62,992 nt of DNA from Streptomyces neyagawaensis (GTDB taxonomy: Bacteria > Actinomycetota > Actinomycetes > Streptomycetales > Streptomycetaceae). Made by a program: the position numbers and the translations under genes. The notes below the pieces were generated by a model that did not search any database, was not told where the DNA came from, and was given only the letters and a program-made list of their open reading frames with translations. The DNA is taken from the NCBI RefSeq assembly GCF_023516595.1, contig NZ_JAMGBG010000125.1, positions 1 to 62,992 of the forward strand. Direction: 5' to 3'. Each line of letters opens with the position of its first letter. Position 1 is the first letter of the stretch. Shown one piece after another: positions 7,515-18,208 of this stretch.

Positions 7515-8550
7515 CCCGTCCGCGCGTCCGCAACCCGCCGTTGGGGCGTGGCGGAAAACCTCTCCCGGTGTGACAGCGATACGGCTCCCCGAGGGGCTCC
7601 CCAGGCGCGTCCCGGTCCGCCGGCTCCTCCCGGTCCGCCGGATCCTGTGCCTGCTCCCCCTCGCCCTGGTCCTCGCCCTCGCCGTACGCCATCGTTCCGT
7701 CCTCGTCGAGGGGTTCGGGCAGTTGGCGACCGCGCGGTGGCCCTGGCTGGCGGCGGCGGTCTGCGCGACCTGCCTGACCTGGGTGGCGGCGGCCGTGACC
7801 CGGCAGGGCGCCCTCGTCGAACGGCTGCCCGCCCGGCGGTTGCTGGCCACCCAGTTCGCGGCCGGCGCGGCGAACCATCTGCTGCCCAGCGGCCTCGGGG
7901 CGAGCGCGGTGAACCTGCGGTTCATGACGGTGTGCGGGGTGCCGCCGGCCCGTTCGTCGGCGGCGCTCGCCCTGTATCTGCTCGCCGAGTCCGTCGCCCG
8001 GCTGGGTCTGCTGCTGGCCCTGCTGCTGGCGTTCCCCGGCGCGCTGCGCCTCGGCCCGCTCCTCCCGGACGGGTCGACCGCTCCCCTGTTGGCCGCCGTC
8101 GCCGGGGTGGTCTGCGCGGCCGCGCTCGCCCTGCTGCTCGTACGGCGGCTGCGCACAGCCGTGTCCGGTTTCGTGCGCACCGCGTTGAGCGAGGCCCGGT
8201 CGGTGCACACACGGCCGGTCCGGGTGCTCGCCCTGTGGGGCGGTTCGCTGGCCTTCCCCGCGCTCCAGGCGGCCGGACTGGCCGCCGTCGGGCTGGCGTT
8301 GGGCCTGCGGATACCCGTGCTCCACATGGCGGTCGCGTACCTCGCGGCCACCGTCGCGGTCGCCCTGGTCCCGACACCGGGCGGCCTCGGGTCCGTGGAC
8401 GCGGCGCTCGTGGTCGCCCTGATCGCGGCGGGCGCCCCGGCCACCGTGGCCACAGCGGTGGTGCTGGCGTACCGGGTCATCACGCTCTGGCTGCCGCTGC
8501 TGCCGGGGGCATTGACGCTGGGGGCGCTGGTGCGGCTGAAGGTGCTCTGA
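7465..8550 (+). CDS. Flippase-like membrane protein (LPG-synthase TM / YbhN family)
   Basis: Up to 361 residues with about eight membrane segments. The family pattern is visible in WVAAAVTRQGALVERLPARR, the conserved AAGAANHLLPSGLGASAVNLR loop (about residues 130-150), and LVPTPGGLGSVDAALV with its PxPGGLG motif near the C-terminus. These proteins are integral-membrane relatives of the MprF flippase domain and are thought to move or modify lipid-linked substrates; the soluble aminoacyl-transferase domain of full MprF is absent. The start is uncertain: the GTG at 7465 lies in a duplicated leader without a well-placed ribosome site, and the GTG at 7570 (MTAIRLPEG) would give 326 residues beginning just before the first hydrophobic segment. 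It diverges from the SoxR-controlled exporter. Confidence 0.75.
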   Translation: MKSRAGHRAVKSRAGHRPSARPQPAVGAWRKTSPGVTAIRLPEGLPRRVPVRRLLPVRRILCLLPLALVLALAVRHRSVLVEGFGQLATARWPWLAAAVCATCLTWVAAAVTRQGALVERLPARRLLATQFAAGAANHLLPSGLGASAVNLRFMTVCGVPPARSSAALALYLLAESVARLGLLLALLLAFPGALRLGPLLPDGSTAPLLAAVAGVVCAAALALLLVRRLRTAVSGFVRTALSEARSVHTRPVRVLALWGGSLAFPALQAAGLAAVGLALGLRIPVLHMAVAYLAATVAVALVPTPGGLGSVDAALVVALIAAGAPATVATAVVLAYRVITLWLPLLPGALTLGALVRLKVL

Positions 8551-8579
8551 GCGAGCGGCCGCCGCAGTTGACTCTGCCG

Positions 8580-8667
8580 CACTGTGACTCTGCGGCCCTG
8601 AGGCCCTGCGGCCCTGCGGCCCTGTGGCCCTGTGGCCCTGTGGCTCTGCGGCGCTGTGACTCTGTGG
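8580..8667. repeat. Tandem octamer repeat (11 units)
   Basis: About eleven 8-bp units: cactgtga, ctctgcgg, ccctgagg, ccctgcgg twice, ccctgtgg three times, ctctgcgg, cgctgtga, ctctgtgg. It fills the first part of the 363-base gap between the flippase-like gene and the MscS gene. The rest of that gap shows no gene. Near its end, acatcacatacgg and acatgacatacgg (about 8843-8875) form a spaced direct repeat just upstream of the MscS ribosome site. Not a CRISPR: there are no spacers. Confidence 0.85.
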
Positions 8668-8913
8668 CGCGTATCAGACATTCCGTCACGTTCGACGGGT
8701 CGTCAATGGCCGATCCACGCAGGTCCGGTGCCGATCAGCAGGTCGCGTGCGGCAGGATGAGCGGTCGCGCCCGACGTCGTACACGCGTCCGGGCAAGCGT
8801 GATCGTGCATTCCGGATTCGAGCAGGTGGCAAGGTGACGACACATCACATACGGTCTGCGGGACATGACATACGGCCCGTCGACCGCTCCCCCCGCCCCT
8901 CGGGAGGCGACCG

Positions 8914-10011
8914 ATGACCCGGGCCCTCACCGTCGACGACTGCCTCGTGGCCGGAATCATCCTGGTCGCGGGCCTGGCCGCCGCGTTCCTGCTGCGCCTG
9001 CTGCTGCGCTGGCTCGGCGGACACGCGACGAAGACCCGCTGGAGCGGTGACGACGTCATCGTCGACGCGCTGCGCTCCCTCGTCCCCTGGGGCGCGTTCG
9101 TCGGCGGCGCGGCGGCCGCGGCGGCGGCGCTGCCGCTCACGAGGACGGTCCACCACAATGTGAACCAGTCGCTGACCGTGCTGCTGATCCTGGTCGCGAC
9201 GATCACCGCGGCCCGGGTGATCGCCGGTCTGGTCCGTACAGTGACCCAGTCGCGGGCCGGGGTCGCCGGCTCGGTGACCATCTTCGTGAACATCACCCGG
9301 GTCGCGGTCCTCGCGCTCGGCTGCCTGGTGATCCTGCAGACCCTGGGCATCCCGGTCGCGCCGCTGGTCACCGCCCTCGGTGTCGGCGGTCTCGCGGTGG
9401 CGCTGGCCCTCCAGGACACGCTCGCCAACCTCTTCGCGGGCATCCACATCCTCGCGTCGAAGACGGTCCAGCCGGGCGACTACATCCGGCTGAGCAGCGG
9501 CGAGGAGGGCTATGTCGTCGACATCAACTGGCGGCAGACGACGATCAAGTCGCTCTCCAACAACCTGGTGATCATCCCGAACGGGCAGCTCGCCGGCACG
9601 AACATGACCAACTTCAACCAGCCCGAGCAGGACATGACCCTGCTCGTGCAGGTGGGCGTCGGTTACGACAGCGACCTGGAGCACGTTGAGCGGGTCACCA
9701 ACGAGGTCATCGCCGAGACCATGAAGGACGTCGAGGGCGCCAAACCGGACCATGAGCCCGCCGTGCGCTTCCACACGTTCGGCGACTCGCGGATCGGCAT
9801 GACCGTGATCCTCGGGGTCGGGGAGTTCAGCGACCAGTACCGGATCAAGCACGAGTTCATCAAGCGCCTGCACCGGCGCTACCGGACCGAGGGCATCCAC
9901 ATCCCGGCCCCCCGCCGGACGGTCACGCTCCAGCCGGGTGCGGGTGCGAGTGCGGGTCTCGAGATCCCGCACCAGCGCGAGACGTCGATCGACTCCGTCG
10001 AGGCGCGGTAG
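8914..10011 (+). CDS. Mechanosensitive channel, MscS family
   Basis: 365 residues. Three to four N-terminal membrane helices are followed by the pore helix GVGGLAVALALQDTLANLFA (about residues 167-186), which carries the packed Gly/Ala pattern that lines the MscS pore. The beta domain (VQPGDYIRL, then VIIPNGQLAGTNMTNF, about 195-235) and the cytoplasmic alpha/beta cage follow. It would open under membrane tension to release solutes on osmotic downshock. The ATG at 8914 follows a GGGAGG site eight bases upstream. The gene stands alone. The C-terminal 30 residues (LQPGAGASAG and beyond) are variable. Confidence 0.92.
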   Translation: MTRALTVDDCLVAGIILVAGLAAAFLLRLLLRWLGGHATKTRWSGDDVIVDALRSLVPWGAFVGGAAAAAAALPLTRTVHHNVNQSLTVLLILVATITAARVIAGLVRTVTQSRAGVAGSVTIFVNITRVAVLALGCLVILQTLGIPVAPLVTALGVGGLAVALALQDTLANLFAGIHILASKTVQPGDYIRLSSGEEGYVVDINWRQTTIKSLSNNLVIIPNGQLAGTNMTNFNQPEQDMTLLVQVGVGYDSDLEHVERVTNEVIAETMKDVEGAKPDHEPAVRFHTFGDSRIGMTVILGVGEFSDQYRIKHEFIKRLHRRYRTEGIHIPAPRRTVTLQPGAGASAGLEIPHQRETSIDSVEAR

Positions 10012-10048
10012 GGATTGCCGCGGGGTGCGTACGTGCGGGTGAGTGGGG

Positions 10049-10158
10049 GTTTCTCGCGCGGTTCCCCGCGCCCGCCCGGGGCTGCGCCCCGTGCTTTTCA
10101 TGAAGGGGCGGGCCGCAGGCCCGCTCCCTTCAGGGGCGCGGGGAACTGCGCGAACAAC
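10049..10158. repeat. Streptomyces-type intergenic palindromic repeat (REP/MITE-like)
   Basis: The element begins gtttctcgcgcggttccccg, and its 3' part aggggcgcggggaactgcgc pairs with it, so the ends are inverted copies about 17 bases long. Between them are two nested GC-rich inverted segments (ggggctgcgcccc and gggcgggccgcaggcccgctc). This sequence type is scattered through Streptomyces intergenic regions. Here it sits between the MscS and isocitrate dehydrogenase genes and may double as a terminator for the former. Confidence 0.75.
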
Positions 10159-10289
10159 CACAACGAACCCGCACCCGCCGACGTAGGCGCACCCCCGAGT
10201 CACTGGGCGCCCGGCCCCATGCGTCGCCGCGTCCCGGCACGAGATATCTTGATGTCGAGCAATGTTGCAGACGTGGAGCGGAGCACCCG

Positions 10290-12509
<2,220 letters not shown>

Positions 12510-12591
12510 CGCTCCGCTCGGTCCGGCCCACCTGACGGCACCGCGGCTCGCCCGCGGTCCCCAGGTCGGCCAACCCCGTGAGGCCACACAC

Positions 12592-12629
12592 CGCCGCCCC
12601 GGCCGGGTTCCTTCCCGGCCGGGGCGGCG
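12592..12629. terminator. Strong bidirectional hairpin terminator
   Basis: A perfect 16-bp stem (CGCCGCCCCGGCCGGG pairing with CCCGGCCGGGGCGGCG) with a six-base loop TTCCTT. It lies between the isocitrate dehydrogenase gene (plus strand) and the convergent esterase gene (minus strand) and can serve both. No U-tract follows, as is usual in Streptomyces. Confidence 0.85.
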
Positions 12630-12763
12630 TGCTGTCGGGGGCCTCGCGGGGCAGGTACTGCCGGTGCCGCGTCCCGTCGGTGCCGCGTGCCGGTCAGCGC
12701 TGCGCGGTCGTGAGGGCGGCTGGGTCGGCGCTGCCTGGTGATGCCGAGAGCGACCGGTGCGGG

Positions 12764-13732
12764 TCAGGCGGTGCCGAGGGCCGTGCGCAGGGTGACGATC
12801 GCCTGGGTGATCGCGGCCTCGGCGGCCCGCGTCTCCCGCAGGGCGTTCAGCATCACGAAGTCATGGATGACTCCCTGGTAGCGCACGGCGGTCACCGGGA
12901 CACCGGCCTCGCGCAGCTTGTTCGCGTACGCCTCGCCCTCGTCGCGCAGCACATCGGCCTCGGCGGTGATCACGAGCGCCGGCGGCAGACCCGCCAGCTG
13001 GTCGGCGGAGGCGCGCAGCGGTGACGCCGTGATCTGCGCGCGCTCCCGCTCGCTCGTCGTGTACTGGTCCCAGAACCACCGCATCGCGTCGCGCCGCAGG
13101 AAGTAGCCCTCGGCGAACTGCCGATAGGAGCCGGTGTCGAACGCGGCGTCGGTGACCGGGTAGAAGAGGACCTGGTGGACCAGCGGGACGTCGCCGCGTT
13201 CCTTCGCCATCAGGGTCAGCGCGGCGCTCATGTTGCCGCCGACGGAGTCGCCGGCCACCGCGATACGGGCCCCGTCGAGGCCGTGCCGGGCGCCCTCCGC
13301 GACGATCCAGCGGGCCACCGCGTAGTTCTGCTCGACGGCGACCGGGTAGCGGGCCTCGGGCGACAGGTCGTACTCGGGGAACACGACCGCGGCCCCCGCA
13401 CCCACCGCCAGCTCCCGCACCAGCCGGTCGTGGGTGTGGGCGTTGCCGAAGACCCACCCGGCGCCGTGGATGTAGAGGATCACCGGCAGCACCCCCTCGG
13501 CCCCGGCGGGCCGGACGATCCTGGCCCTCACCTCGCCGGTGGGGCCGCCCGGCACAGTCACCCACTCGTCGTCGACGTCCGGCTTCGCGATGTCGCCCGA
13601 CTGCACCTCGTCGACGACCTTGCGCCCCTCGACCGGGCCGAGGTCGAAGAGGTACGGCGGGTTCGCGGTGGCCTCGGCGAAGGCCGCGGCGGCGGGTTCG
13701 AGGACGGGGCGGAGGGCGGTGCTCTCGGACAT
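12764..13732 (-). CDS. Alpha/beta hydrolase, hormone-sensitive-lipase (HSL) family esterase
   Basis: 322 residues from the ATG at 13732, which has GAGGAGATC just upstream. The frame is open further 5' but lacks a site there. It has the HSL oxyanion motif as HGAG (YIHGAGWVFG, about residue 82), the nucleophile elbow GDSVGGNMS (about 160), the acid in TAEADVLRDEG (about 262) and the catalytic His in GVIHDF (about 293). It would hydrolyse short-chain acyl or carbonate esters in the cytoplasm. It is transcribed divergently from an OhrR-like regulator across a shared 244-base region containing a palindrome, so it is probably that regulator's target. Usually ohrR is paired with ohr; here an esterase takes that place. 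Confidence 0.88.
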   Translation of the reverse strand: MSESTALRPVLEPAAAAFAEATANPPYLFDLGPVEGRKVVDEVQSGDIAKPDVDDEWVTVPGGPTGEVRARIVRPAGAEGVLPVILYIHGAGWVFGNAHTHDRLVRELAVGAGAAVVFPEYDLSPEARYPVAVEQNYAVARWIVAEGARHGLDGARIAVAGDSVGGNMSAALTLMAKERGDVPLVHQVLFYPVTDAAFDTGSYRQFAEGYFLRRDAMRWFWDQYTTSERERAQITASPLRASADQLAGLPPALVITAEADVLRDEGEAYANKLREAGVPVTAVRYQGVIHDFVMLNALRETRAAEAAITQAIVTLRTALGTA

Positions 13733-13813
13733 CGTGATCTCCTCGGGTGGGGTGCCGCGGGCAGGGTCCGCCCGCATGGTTCGCCGGGGGCGGCGGCACA
13801 CCAGAAAGATAGC

Positions 13814-13830
13814 GTGCGATTAAATCGCAC
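13814..13830. promoter_or_regulatory. Candidate OhrR/MarR operator
   Basis: A perfect 17-bp palindrome, GTGCGATT-A-AATCGCAC, 82 bases upstream of the esterase start and 147 upstream of the ohrR-like start. MarR-family dimers bind palindromes of this size, and the AT-rich centre is unusual in this sequence, so it is the most likely site of autoregulation and esterase control. Confidence 0.6.
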
Positions 13831-13845
13831 ACAACTAATTCGTAG

Positions 13846-13905
13846 GCGATTTCTTGCCCTGCGATTCCTTACCCCACGATCCCTTACCTCACGATTCCTT
13901 AGGGC
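13846..13905. repeat. Four-copy 15-bp tandem repeat upstream of ohrR
   Basis: Units: gcgatttcttgccct, gcgattccttacccc, acgatcccttacctc, acgattccttagggc, each keeping the core CGATTCCTTAC. The array fills the region between the palindrome and the ohrR-like gene and begins with a CGATT that matches half of the palindrome. It may be phased half-sites for a regulator or a simple slippage array. Confidence 0.8.
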
Positions 13906-13976
13906 TCGATGCGCCCGTGTGACTGCCGGTAGGGTGGGAGATCGTCAGGGAGAGCACGGGACGGAGGAGCGACACC

Positions 13977-14456
13977 GTGAGCACAGTCGGCGAACTCGTG
14001 GGCACCGCCGGAGCGGAACCGGCGCAGGGGCACACCCTGCTCCTGGACGACCAGCTCTGTTTCGCGCTGTACGCCGCCTCGCGCGCCGTCACGGCCCGCT
14101 ACCGGCCCCTGCTGGAGGAGCTGGGCCTGACCTATCCGCAGTACCTGGTCATGCTGGTCCTCTGGGAGCAGGACTCGATATCCGTCCGCGATCTGGGAGC
14201 CGCGCTCCAGTTGGAGTCCAGCACGCTCTCCCCGCTCCTGAAGCGCCTGGAGGCCGGCGGCCTGCTCCGCCGCGAACGTCGCCCGGACGACGAGCGTTCC
14301 GTCGCCATCCGCCTCACCGAGGCCGGGGCCCGGCTGAAGGAGCGGGCCCGGACCGTACCGGTGGACATCGGCGCCGCGATGGGCCTGACCCCCGAGCAGC
14401 ACACGCTCACCCAGCAACTGCTGCGCCTGCTCACCGCGAACGTCAGCCAGGGCTGA
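13977..14456 (+). CDS. ohrR: OhrR-like MarR-family redox regulator
   Basis: 159 residues. A winged-helix MarR fold with the organic-peroxide-sensing signature LDDQLCFALYAASRA; Cys28 is the reactive cysteine and the Tyr residues around it are conserved. LGLTYPQYLVMLVLWE follows, and the recognition region is LESSTLSPLLKRLEAGGLLRRER with the wing RRPDDERSV. No second cysteine is present near the C-terminus, so it is of the one-cysteine type. Oxidation of Cys28 by organic hydroperoxides would release DNA. The start is the GTG at 13977 with GGAGG eleven bases upstream. It faces the esterase gene divergently and converges with the aldo/keto reductase. Confidence 0.82.
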   Translation: MSTVGELVGTAGAEPAQGHTLLLDDQLCFALYAASRAVTARYRPLLEELGLTYPQYLVMLVLWEQDSISVRDLGAALQLESSTLSPLLKRLEAGGLLRRERRPDDERSVAIRLTEAGARLKERARTVPVDIGAAMGLTPEQHTLTQQLLRLLTANVSQG

Positions 14457-14540
14457 GCGGGGCCCGGCCCCGGGGTCCCGGCGCGCCCGGTCAACGTGCG
14501 TCCCGGTGCGTCGGTTCCGTGCGCGACCCGGCGCGCCGGT

Positions 14541-15524
14541 TCAGTGCGCCGCGTCGAGCCGGTGCCGCTGTTCGGCGGTCAGCTCCAGGTCCACGGCGGC
14601 GAGGTTCTCCTCCAGCTGCGCCACCGAGGAGACCCCCGCGAGCGGCACGATCGGGAGCGGGCCGCCCAACTGCCAGGCCAGCACGACCTGGTTGACGGTC
14701 GCCCCGGTCTCCCGTGCCACCTCCCGCAGCACCTTCATCCGGGCCGGCGTGCCCGGGTGGTCGTACTCGCGCTGAAGCTTCTCGGGGCGTACGTAGCCGC
14801 CGGTGAGCAGCGGCGAGTAGGCGACGAGGGTGAGGTCCGGCTCGGCCTCCAGGTAGCCCAGCAGTTCGGCGGTGGCCGCGCCGAGCGTGCCGTGCGCCCA
14901 GAGGGCGTTGGGCACGTCGGTCCGCGGCCGCAGATAGCTGTGGTGGTATTGGAGCACCTCATAGCCGGGCAGTCCCGCCGCGGCGGCGAGGGCGCGGGCC
15001 CGCTCCACGCGCCACATGGCGTGGTTGCTCACGCCGAGCAGCCCGACCGTGCCCCCGGTGACGAGTTCCCCGAACGCCTCGACCGTCTCCCCCGGCGGGA
15101 CCGTACGGTCCTCGATGTGCGCGTAGAGCAGGTCGAGCCGCTCCACGCCGAGGCGCTCCCTGCTGCGTTCCGCCGACTCCCTGATCACCTTCGCAGACAG
15201 GCCCTCGGCGTTGTCGACGTAACTGGTGCCGGGGGCGAGGGGCCGGGCGCCGAGCTTGGTGGCGATGACGATCTCGGTGCCTGTCCCCCGGCTGCGGCGC
15301 CACCGTCCGAGCAGTTCCTCGCTCTGGCCGCCCTGGCTGCCGTCGATCCAGAAGGCGTAGTTGTCGGACGTGTCGATGAAGTTGCCACCGGCTTCGACGT
15401 AGCGGTCGAGCACGGCGAACGACGTCTTCTCGTCCGTCCGTGAACCGAACAGCATCGCGCCGAGCGACAGCACGCTCACCTCACGACGGGTCTTCGGGTC
15501 GCTGCCGATCGTGCGGTATTTCAT
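14541..15524 (-). CDS. Aldo/keto reductase
   Basis: 327 residues, a single-domain TIM-barrel NAD(P)H oxidoreductase. Visible catalytic pattern: Asp and Tyr in NFIDTSDNYAFW (about residues 52-63), Lys in IVIATKLGARP (about 92) and His in LLYAHIEDRTVP (about 140). The C-terminal nucleotide-binding part includes LPIVPLAGVSSVAQLEENLA. It reduces aldehydes or ketones to alcohols; the substrate is unknown. The ATG at 15524 is preceded by GGGAGG nine bases upstream. It converges with the ohrR-like gene and stands downstream of a coiled-coil protein gene on the same strand, 232 bases away, probably independently expressed. Confidence 0.9.
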   Translation of the reverse strand: MKYRTIGSDPKTRREVSVLSLGAMLFGSRTDEKTSFAVLDRYVEAGGNFIDTSDNYAFWIDGSQGGQSEELLGRWRRSRGTGTEIVIATKLGARPLAPGTSYVDNAEGLSAKVIRESAERSRERLGVERLDLLYAHIEDRTVPPGETVEAFGELVTGGTVGLLGVSNHAMWRVERARALAAAAGLPGYEVLQYHHSYLRPRTDVPNALWAHGTLGAATAELLGYLEAEPDLTLVAYSPLLTGGYVRPEKLQREYDHPGTPARMKVLREVARETGATVNQVVLAWQLGGPLPIVPLAGVSSVAQLEENLAAVDLELTAEQRHRLDAAH

Positions 15525-15756
15525 AACTATGCCTCCCGTTCAGCCCGTTCGGCCCGTTCGGCGGGCCTCGGCAGGGAGTCTTCAGGTTGGAGCGCGCGCG
15601 AAGTCAAGCGTGCGCGAAGCCGAGAGTTCGGGCGGGGGCGGGCCGGAAGCGGGGCGGGGGGAAGCGGAGCACTCCGCTGGGGTCGGGGCCGCGCTGAGGG
15701 GCGCGGCCGACCGGGACTTGCCCGGCCGATCCTGTCGGCCGGACACGGGGCACGTC

Positions 15757-16884
15757 CTAATCGCCGTGCGAGCGGCTCAGGCGGTGGACGGCTCGGGCGG
15801 CGTCGCGGGCCTCCCGCTCGGCCTCGGTCAGGGCGGCGGTGGCCGTCCGTCGCCTCTCCTCGGCCTGTCGCTGTTCCTGTTCGGCACGGTCGAGGTCCTC
15901 TTCGGCATGGCCCGCCTGCCCCTCGGCGCGACCGACCTGCCCCTCGGCGCGGCTGACCTGCTCCTGAGCGCGTTCGAGGGCTTCCCGCGCCTTGCGGAGC
16001 TGCTGCTCGGCGGCGGATACCTGGCGCCGTGCCCGGTCACGGTGGTCGCGGGTCCGCCGCAGCGACGCGTCGGCGTCCTCCGCTTCCGCGCGCCGGTCGT
16101 CGAGCCGCCGTTCTGCGGCCTCGGCCGCCTCCCGAGCCTGCGTGAGCCGCTGTTCCCGCTCCAGCCGCAGTTGCCGTTCACGGCGGCGCTCGGCGAGTTC
16201 GTCCTTCCCCTCACGGCCGCGCGTCGATGCCGCCGGCGCCTCTGCGGGGCCGGACCGCTTGCCCTTCGCGGGGGCCGATGGCTTCGCCGTCGCACGGGTG
16301 GGCCGCTTCGCCGTCGCGGGGGCCACGGCGGACGCTTCGGTGTCGGAGGAGAAGGTCGACGGCGGGGCAAGGGCTGTTTCCAGCCGACCTCCGGACCATC
16401 GCCGGGCGGCGTCCGCGTCGGCCAGCACGGCACGCAGCGTGGACTCGACCTCCTGCAGCACCGGGCCGGACAGCGGCTGCCCGGCCGTCCGGGCGAGCCC
16501 CGCGGCCTCCCGGGACAGGGCGGCGACGACACGGCGCCGCTGGTCGGACAGCTCCTTGAGGCCTCCGGGGTCCAGCGTGCGGTACGCCTCGCGCAGCGAC
16601 TCCCCCAGCTGGAGGAACTGCCGGCTCTCCTCCGGGCGGGAGCGCAGCAGCAGATTGGCCGCCCATGCCGCCAGGGTGGGGCGACGCGCACCCCGGATGG
16701 CGCGCGCGTCGTCGCCGCGGCCGGACGTCCTGGCGGCGGCCGCCCACACCTCCCGACGGCCGACGAAGTCGGACGGCGGGGTCACGTACAGCTCGTCGAG
16801 CACCGTCTCGACGTCGGGTCCGTCCGGCCGGTCGGGCCCGTCCGACCCTTCGGTCTCCCGGCGTCTCACCCGCTTGCCTGGCAT
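15757..16884 (-). CDS. Conserved hypothetical protein with long C-terminal coiled coil
   Basis: 375 residues from the ATG at 16884 (MPGKRVRRRETEG). Residues 25-165 form a helical globular part (VLDELYVTPPSDFVGRREVW, with LAAWAANLLLRSRPEESRQF). Residues 170-215 are an Ala/Lys/Pro-rich linker (ATAKRPTRATAKPSAPAKGK). Residues 215-370 are a highly charged coiled coil with heptad-like repeats, including SRAEGQVGRAEGQAGHAEED. No signal or membrane segment is visible. Streptomyces genomes carry proteins of this layout, but I know no function; a structural or nucleoid/cytoskeletal role is only a guess. Confidence 0.75.
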   Translation of the reverse strand: MPGKRVRRRETEGSDGPDRPDGPDVETVLDELYVTPPSDFVGRREVWAAAARTSGRGDDARAIRGARRPTLAAWAANLLLRSRPEESRQFLQLGESLREAYRTLDPGGLKELSDQRRRVVAALSREAAGLARTAGQPLSGPVLQEVESTLRAVLADADAARRWSGGRLETALAPPSTFSSDTEASAVAPATAKRPTRATAKPSAPAKGKRSGPAEAPAASTRGREGKDELAERRRERQLRLEREQRLTQAREAAEAAERRLDDRRAEAEDADASLRRTRDHRDRARRQVSAAEQQLRKAREALERAQEQVSRAEGQVGRAEGQAGHAEEDLDRAEQEQRQAEERRRTATAALTEAEREARDAARAVHRLSRSHGD

Positions 16885-16932
16885 GATCCCCAGCCTGCAC
16901 CGGACCGTACAACCTCGCACATCGCCGCATGA

Positions 16933-16993
16933 TTATCGGATAACACCACCCTTTCCGATTCTCGTCGGAAGCCCCTCGCGCCGAGTGTTGACC
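16933..16993. promoter_or_regulatory. Possible control region of the PTM cluster
   Basis: Between the coiled-coil gene and the first PTM gene lie an AT-rich palindrome TTATC-G-GATAA (16933-16943) and a TTGACC hexamer (16988-16993) on the plus strand. A related GATTATCC occurs again at 17021-17028. No convincing -10 box is seen at the standard distance. The hydroxylase start at 17050 has its own GGGGGG ribosome site. Confidence 0.3.
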
Positions 16994-17049
16994 ACCCTTA
17001 GTATCGGAACGAACACTGTCGGTGATTATCCGCGGGCCAGGGGGGCTAC

Positions 17050-17952
17050 ATGCGCGGGCATTTCCGCACACTGCTGCGCCATGTCGCGTACCCGGCCCTG
17101 TTGGCCGCCCTGGTGGCCACGGCGATCACCGCACTGCACCTGCGCTGGGACCTCGGCCGGGTGAGCCAGCTCTTCCTCGTCGGCACCATCGCCTACTTCA
17201 CCCTGCTCGAACGGTTGATCCCGTACGAGCGGGAATGGGCGCCGAGCGCCCGCGAATGGGGCTGGTACGGCGTCTACTTCGTCCTCACGACGACCGGCGG
17301 GGCCCTGGCACAGCTACCGGTGGCGGCCATCGTCGCCTGGGCCGCGCCACGGCATCCGGCCCTGCCGCTCTGGGCGGAGATCCCGCTGGCGCTGCTCCTC
17401 GGCTCACTGGTCAACTACCTGATCCACCGGTGGTGCCACACCAGCCCCCGGCTCTGGCGGCTGCACGGTGTGCACCATGTGCCCGACAAGGTGACCGTCG
17501 GGAACAACGGGGTCAACCACCTGCTGGACGTCGTGCTCACGCAGGGTGTGGTGCAGTGCTCACTCGCCCTGACCGGATTCTCGACCGCGACGGTCTTCGT
17601 GATCGGCCTGTTCGTGGTCACCCAGGGCTACTTCGTGCACGCCAACATCGACGTCCGGATCGGCCCGCTCAATCACGTCCTCGCGGGGCCCGAGCAGCAC
17701 CGGCTGCATCACAGCGTCGACCTGTCGGAAGCCGGTCACTACGGCTCCGAACTCTCGGTCTGGGACCACGCGTTCGGCAGTTTCACCTGGCGCCCCGGCC
17801 GACGGCCGGTCGCCGTGGGCCTGCGGAACCCGGCGGACTTCCCCCGGACCGGTGAGGTGGTCGCGAGCCACCTCCAGGCTTGGCGCCGGCCCACGCGCCC
17901 CGACCGCTCCGCCACCGGCCCGGCCGCCGGGCTGCGCCGACCAGCCCCGTAG
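17050..17952 (+). CDS. ftdA: Fatty-acid hydroxylase / sterol desaturase-family PTM hydroxylase
   Basis: 300 residues, integral membrane, with four to five hydrophobic segments. The three diiron histidine clusters of the family are HRWCH (126-130), HGVHH (139-143) and HRLHH (218-222), with further His at 210. In PTM clusters the equivalent enzyme (FtdA in frontalamide, the sterol-desaturase-like enzyme in HSAF) hydroxylates the beta carbon of the ornithine-derived unit. It precedes the synthase gene by 256 bases on the same strand, the standard PTM arrangement. The last 35 residues are Arg/Pro-rich and the stop codon lies inside a 20-bp tandem repeat. The family is certain; the reaction is inferred from the cluster. 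Confidence 0.85.
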   Translation: MRGHFRTLLRHVAYPALLAALVATAITALHLRWDLGRVSQLFLVGTIAYFTLLERLIPYEREWAPSAREWGWYGVYFVLTTTGGALAQLPVAAIVAWAAPRHPALPLWAEIPLALLLGSLVNYLIHRWCHTSPRLWRLHGVHHVPDKVTVGNNGVNHLLDVVLTQGVVQCSLALTGFSTATVFVIGLFVVTQGYFVHANIDVRIGPLNHVLAGPEQHRLHHSVDLSEAGHYGSELSVWDHAFGSFTWRPGRRPVAVGLRNPADFPRTGEVVASHLQAWRRPTRPDRSATGPAAGLRRPAP

Positions 17953-18000
17953 CACCTCGACCAGCATCGCACCACCTCGACCAGCCCCGTAGCACCCCGG
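17941..18000 (+). repeat. Three-copy 20-bp tandem repeat across the hydroxylase stop codon
   Basis: Three consecutive 20-bp units: ccagccccgtagcacctcga (17941-17960), ccagcatcgcaccacctcga (17961-17980), ccagccccgtagcaccccgg (17981-18000). Units one and three are almost identical, and the stop codon of the hydroxylase lies in unit one. The array opens the 256-base region in front of the PTM synthase gene, where a promoter or regulator site would be expected. The remaining 200 bases show no gene. Confidence 0.85.
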
Positions 18001-18208
18001 CCCGTTCGGCGCACCTGCCCGGCGCGCCCGGCCGGACCACCAGCTCGTCGTCCGACTGTCCGCTCGACCTCCACCTCCGCGCTCCGCCCCTACGGCTGCC
18101 CCTGCCTCCGGCCGGTGCGGCTCGGCGGCGCGGTCACTGTCCCCTGCGCGTGCGAACGCTCCCTGATCGCGGCGCCCGCGCGAACGAAGCTGTCCGAAGG
18201 ACTCGCCC

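Noticed and set aside
8580..8667. Possible CRISPR array
   Set aside because: The units are contiguous octamers without spacers; no cas genes occur anywhere in the window.
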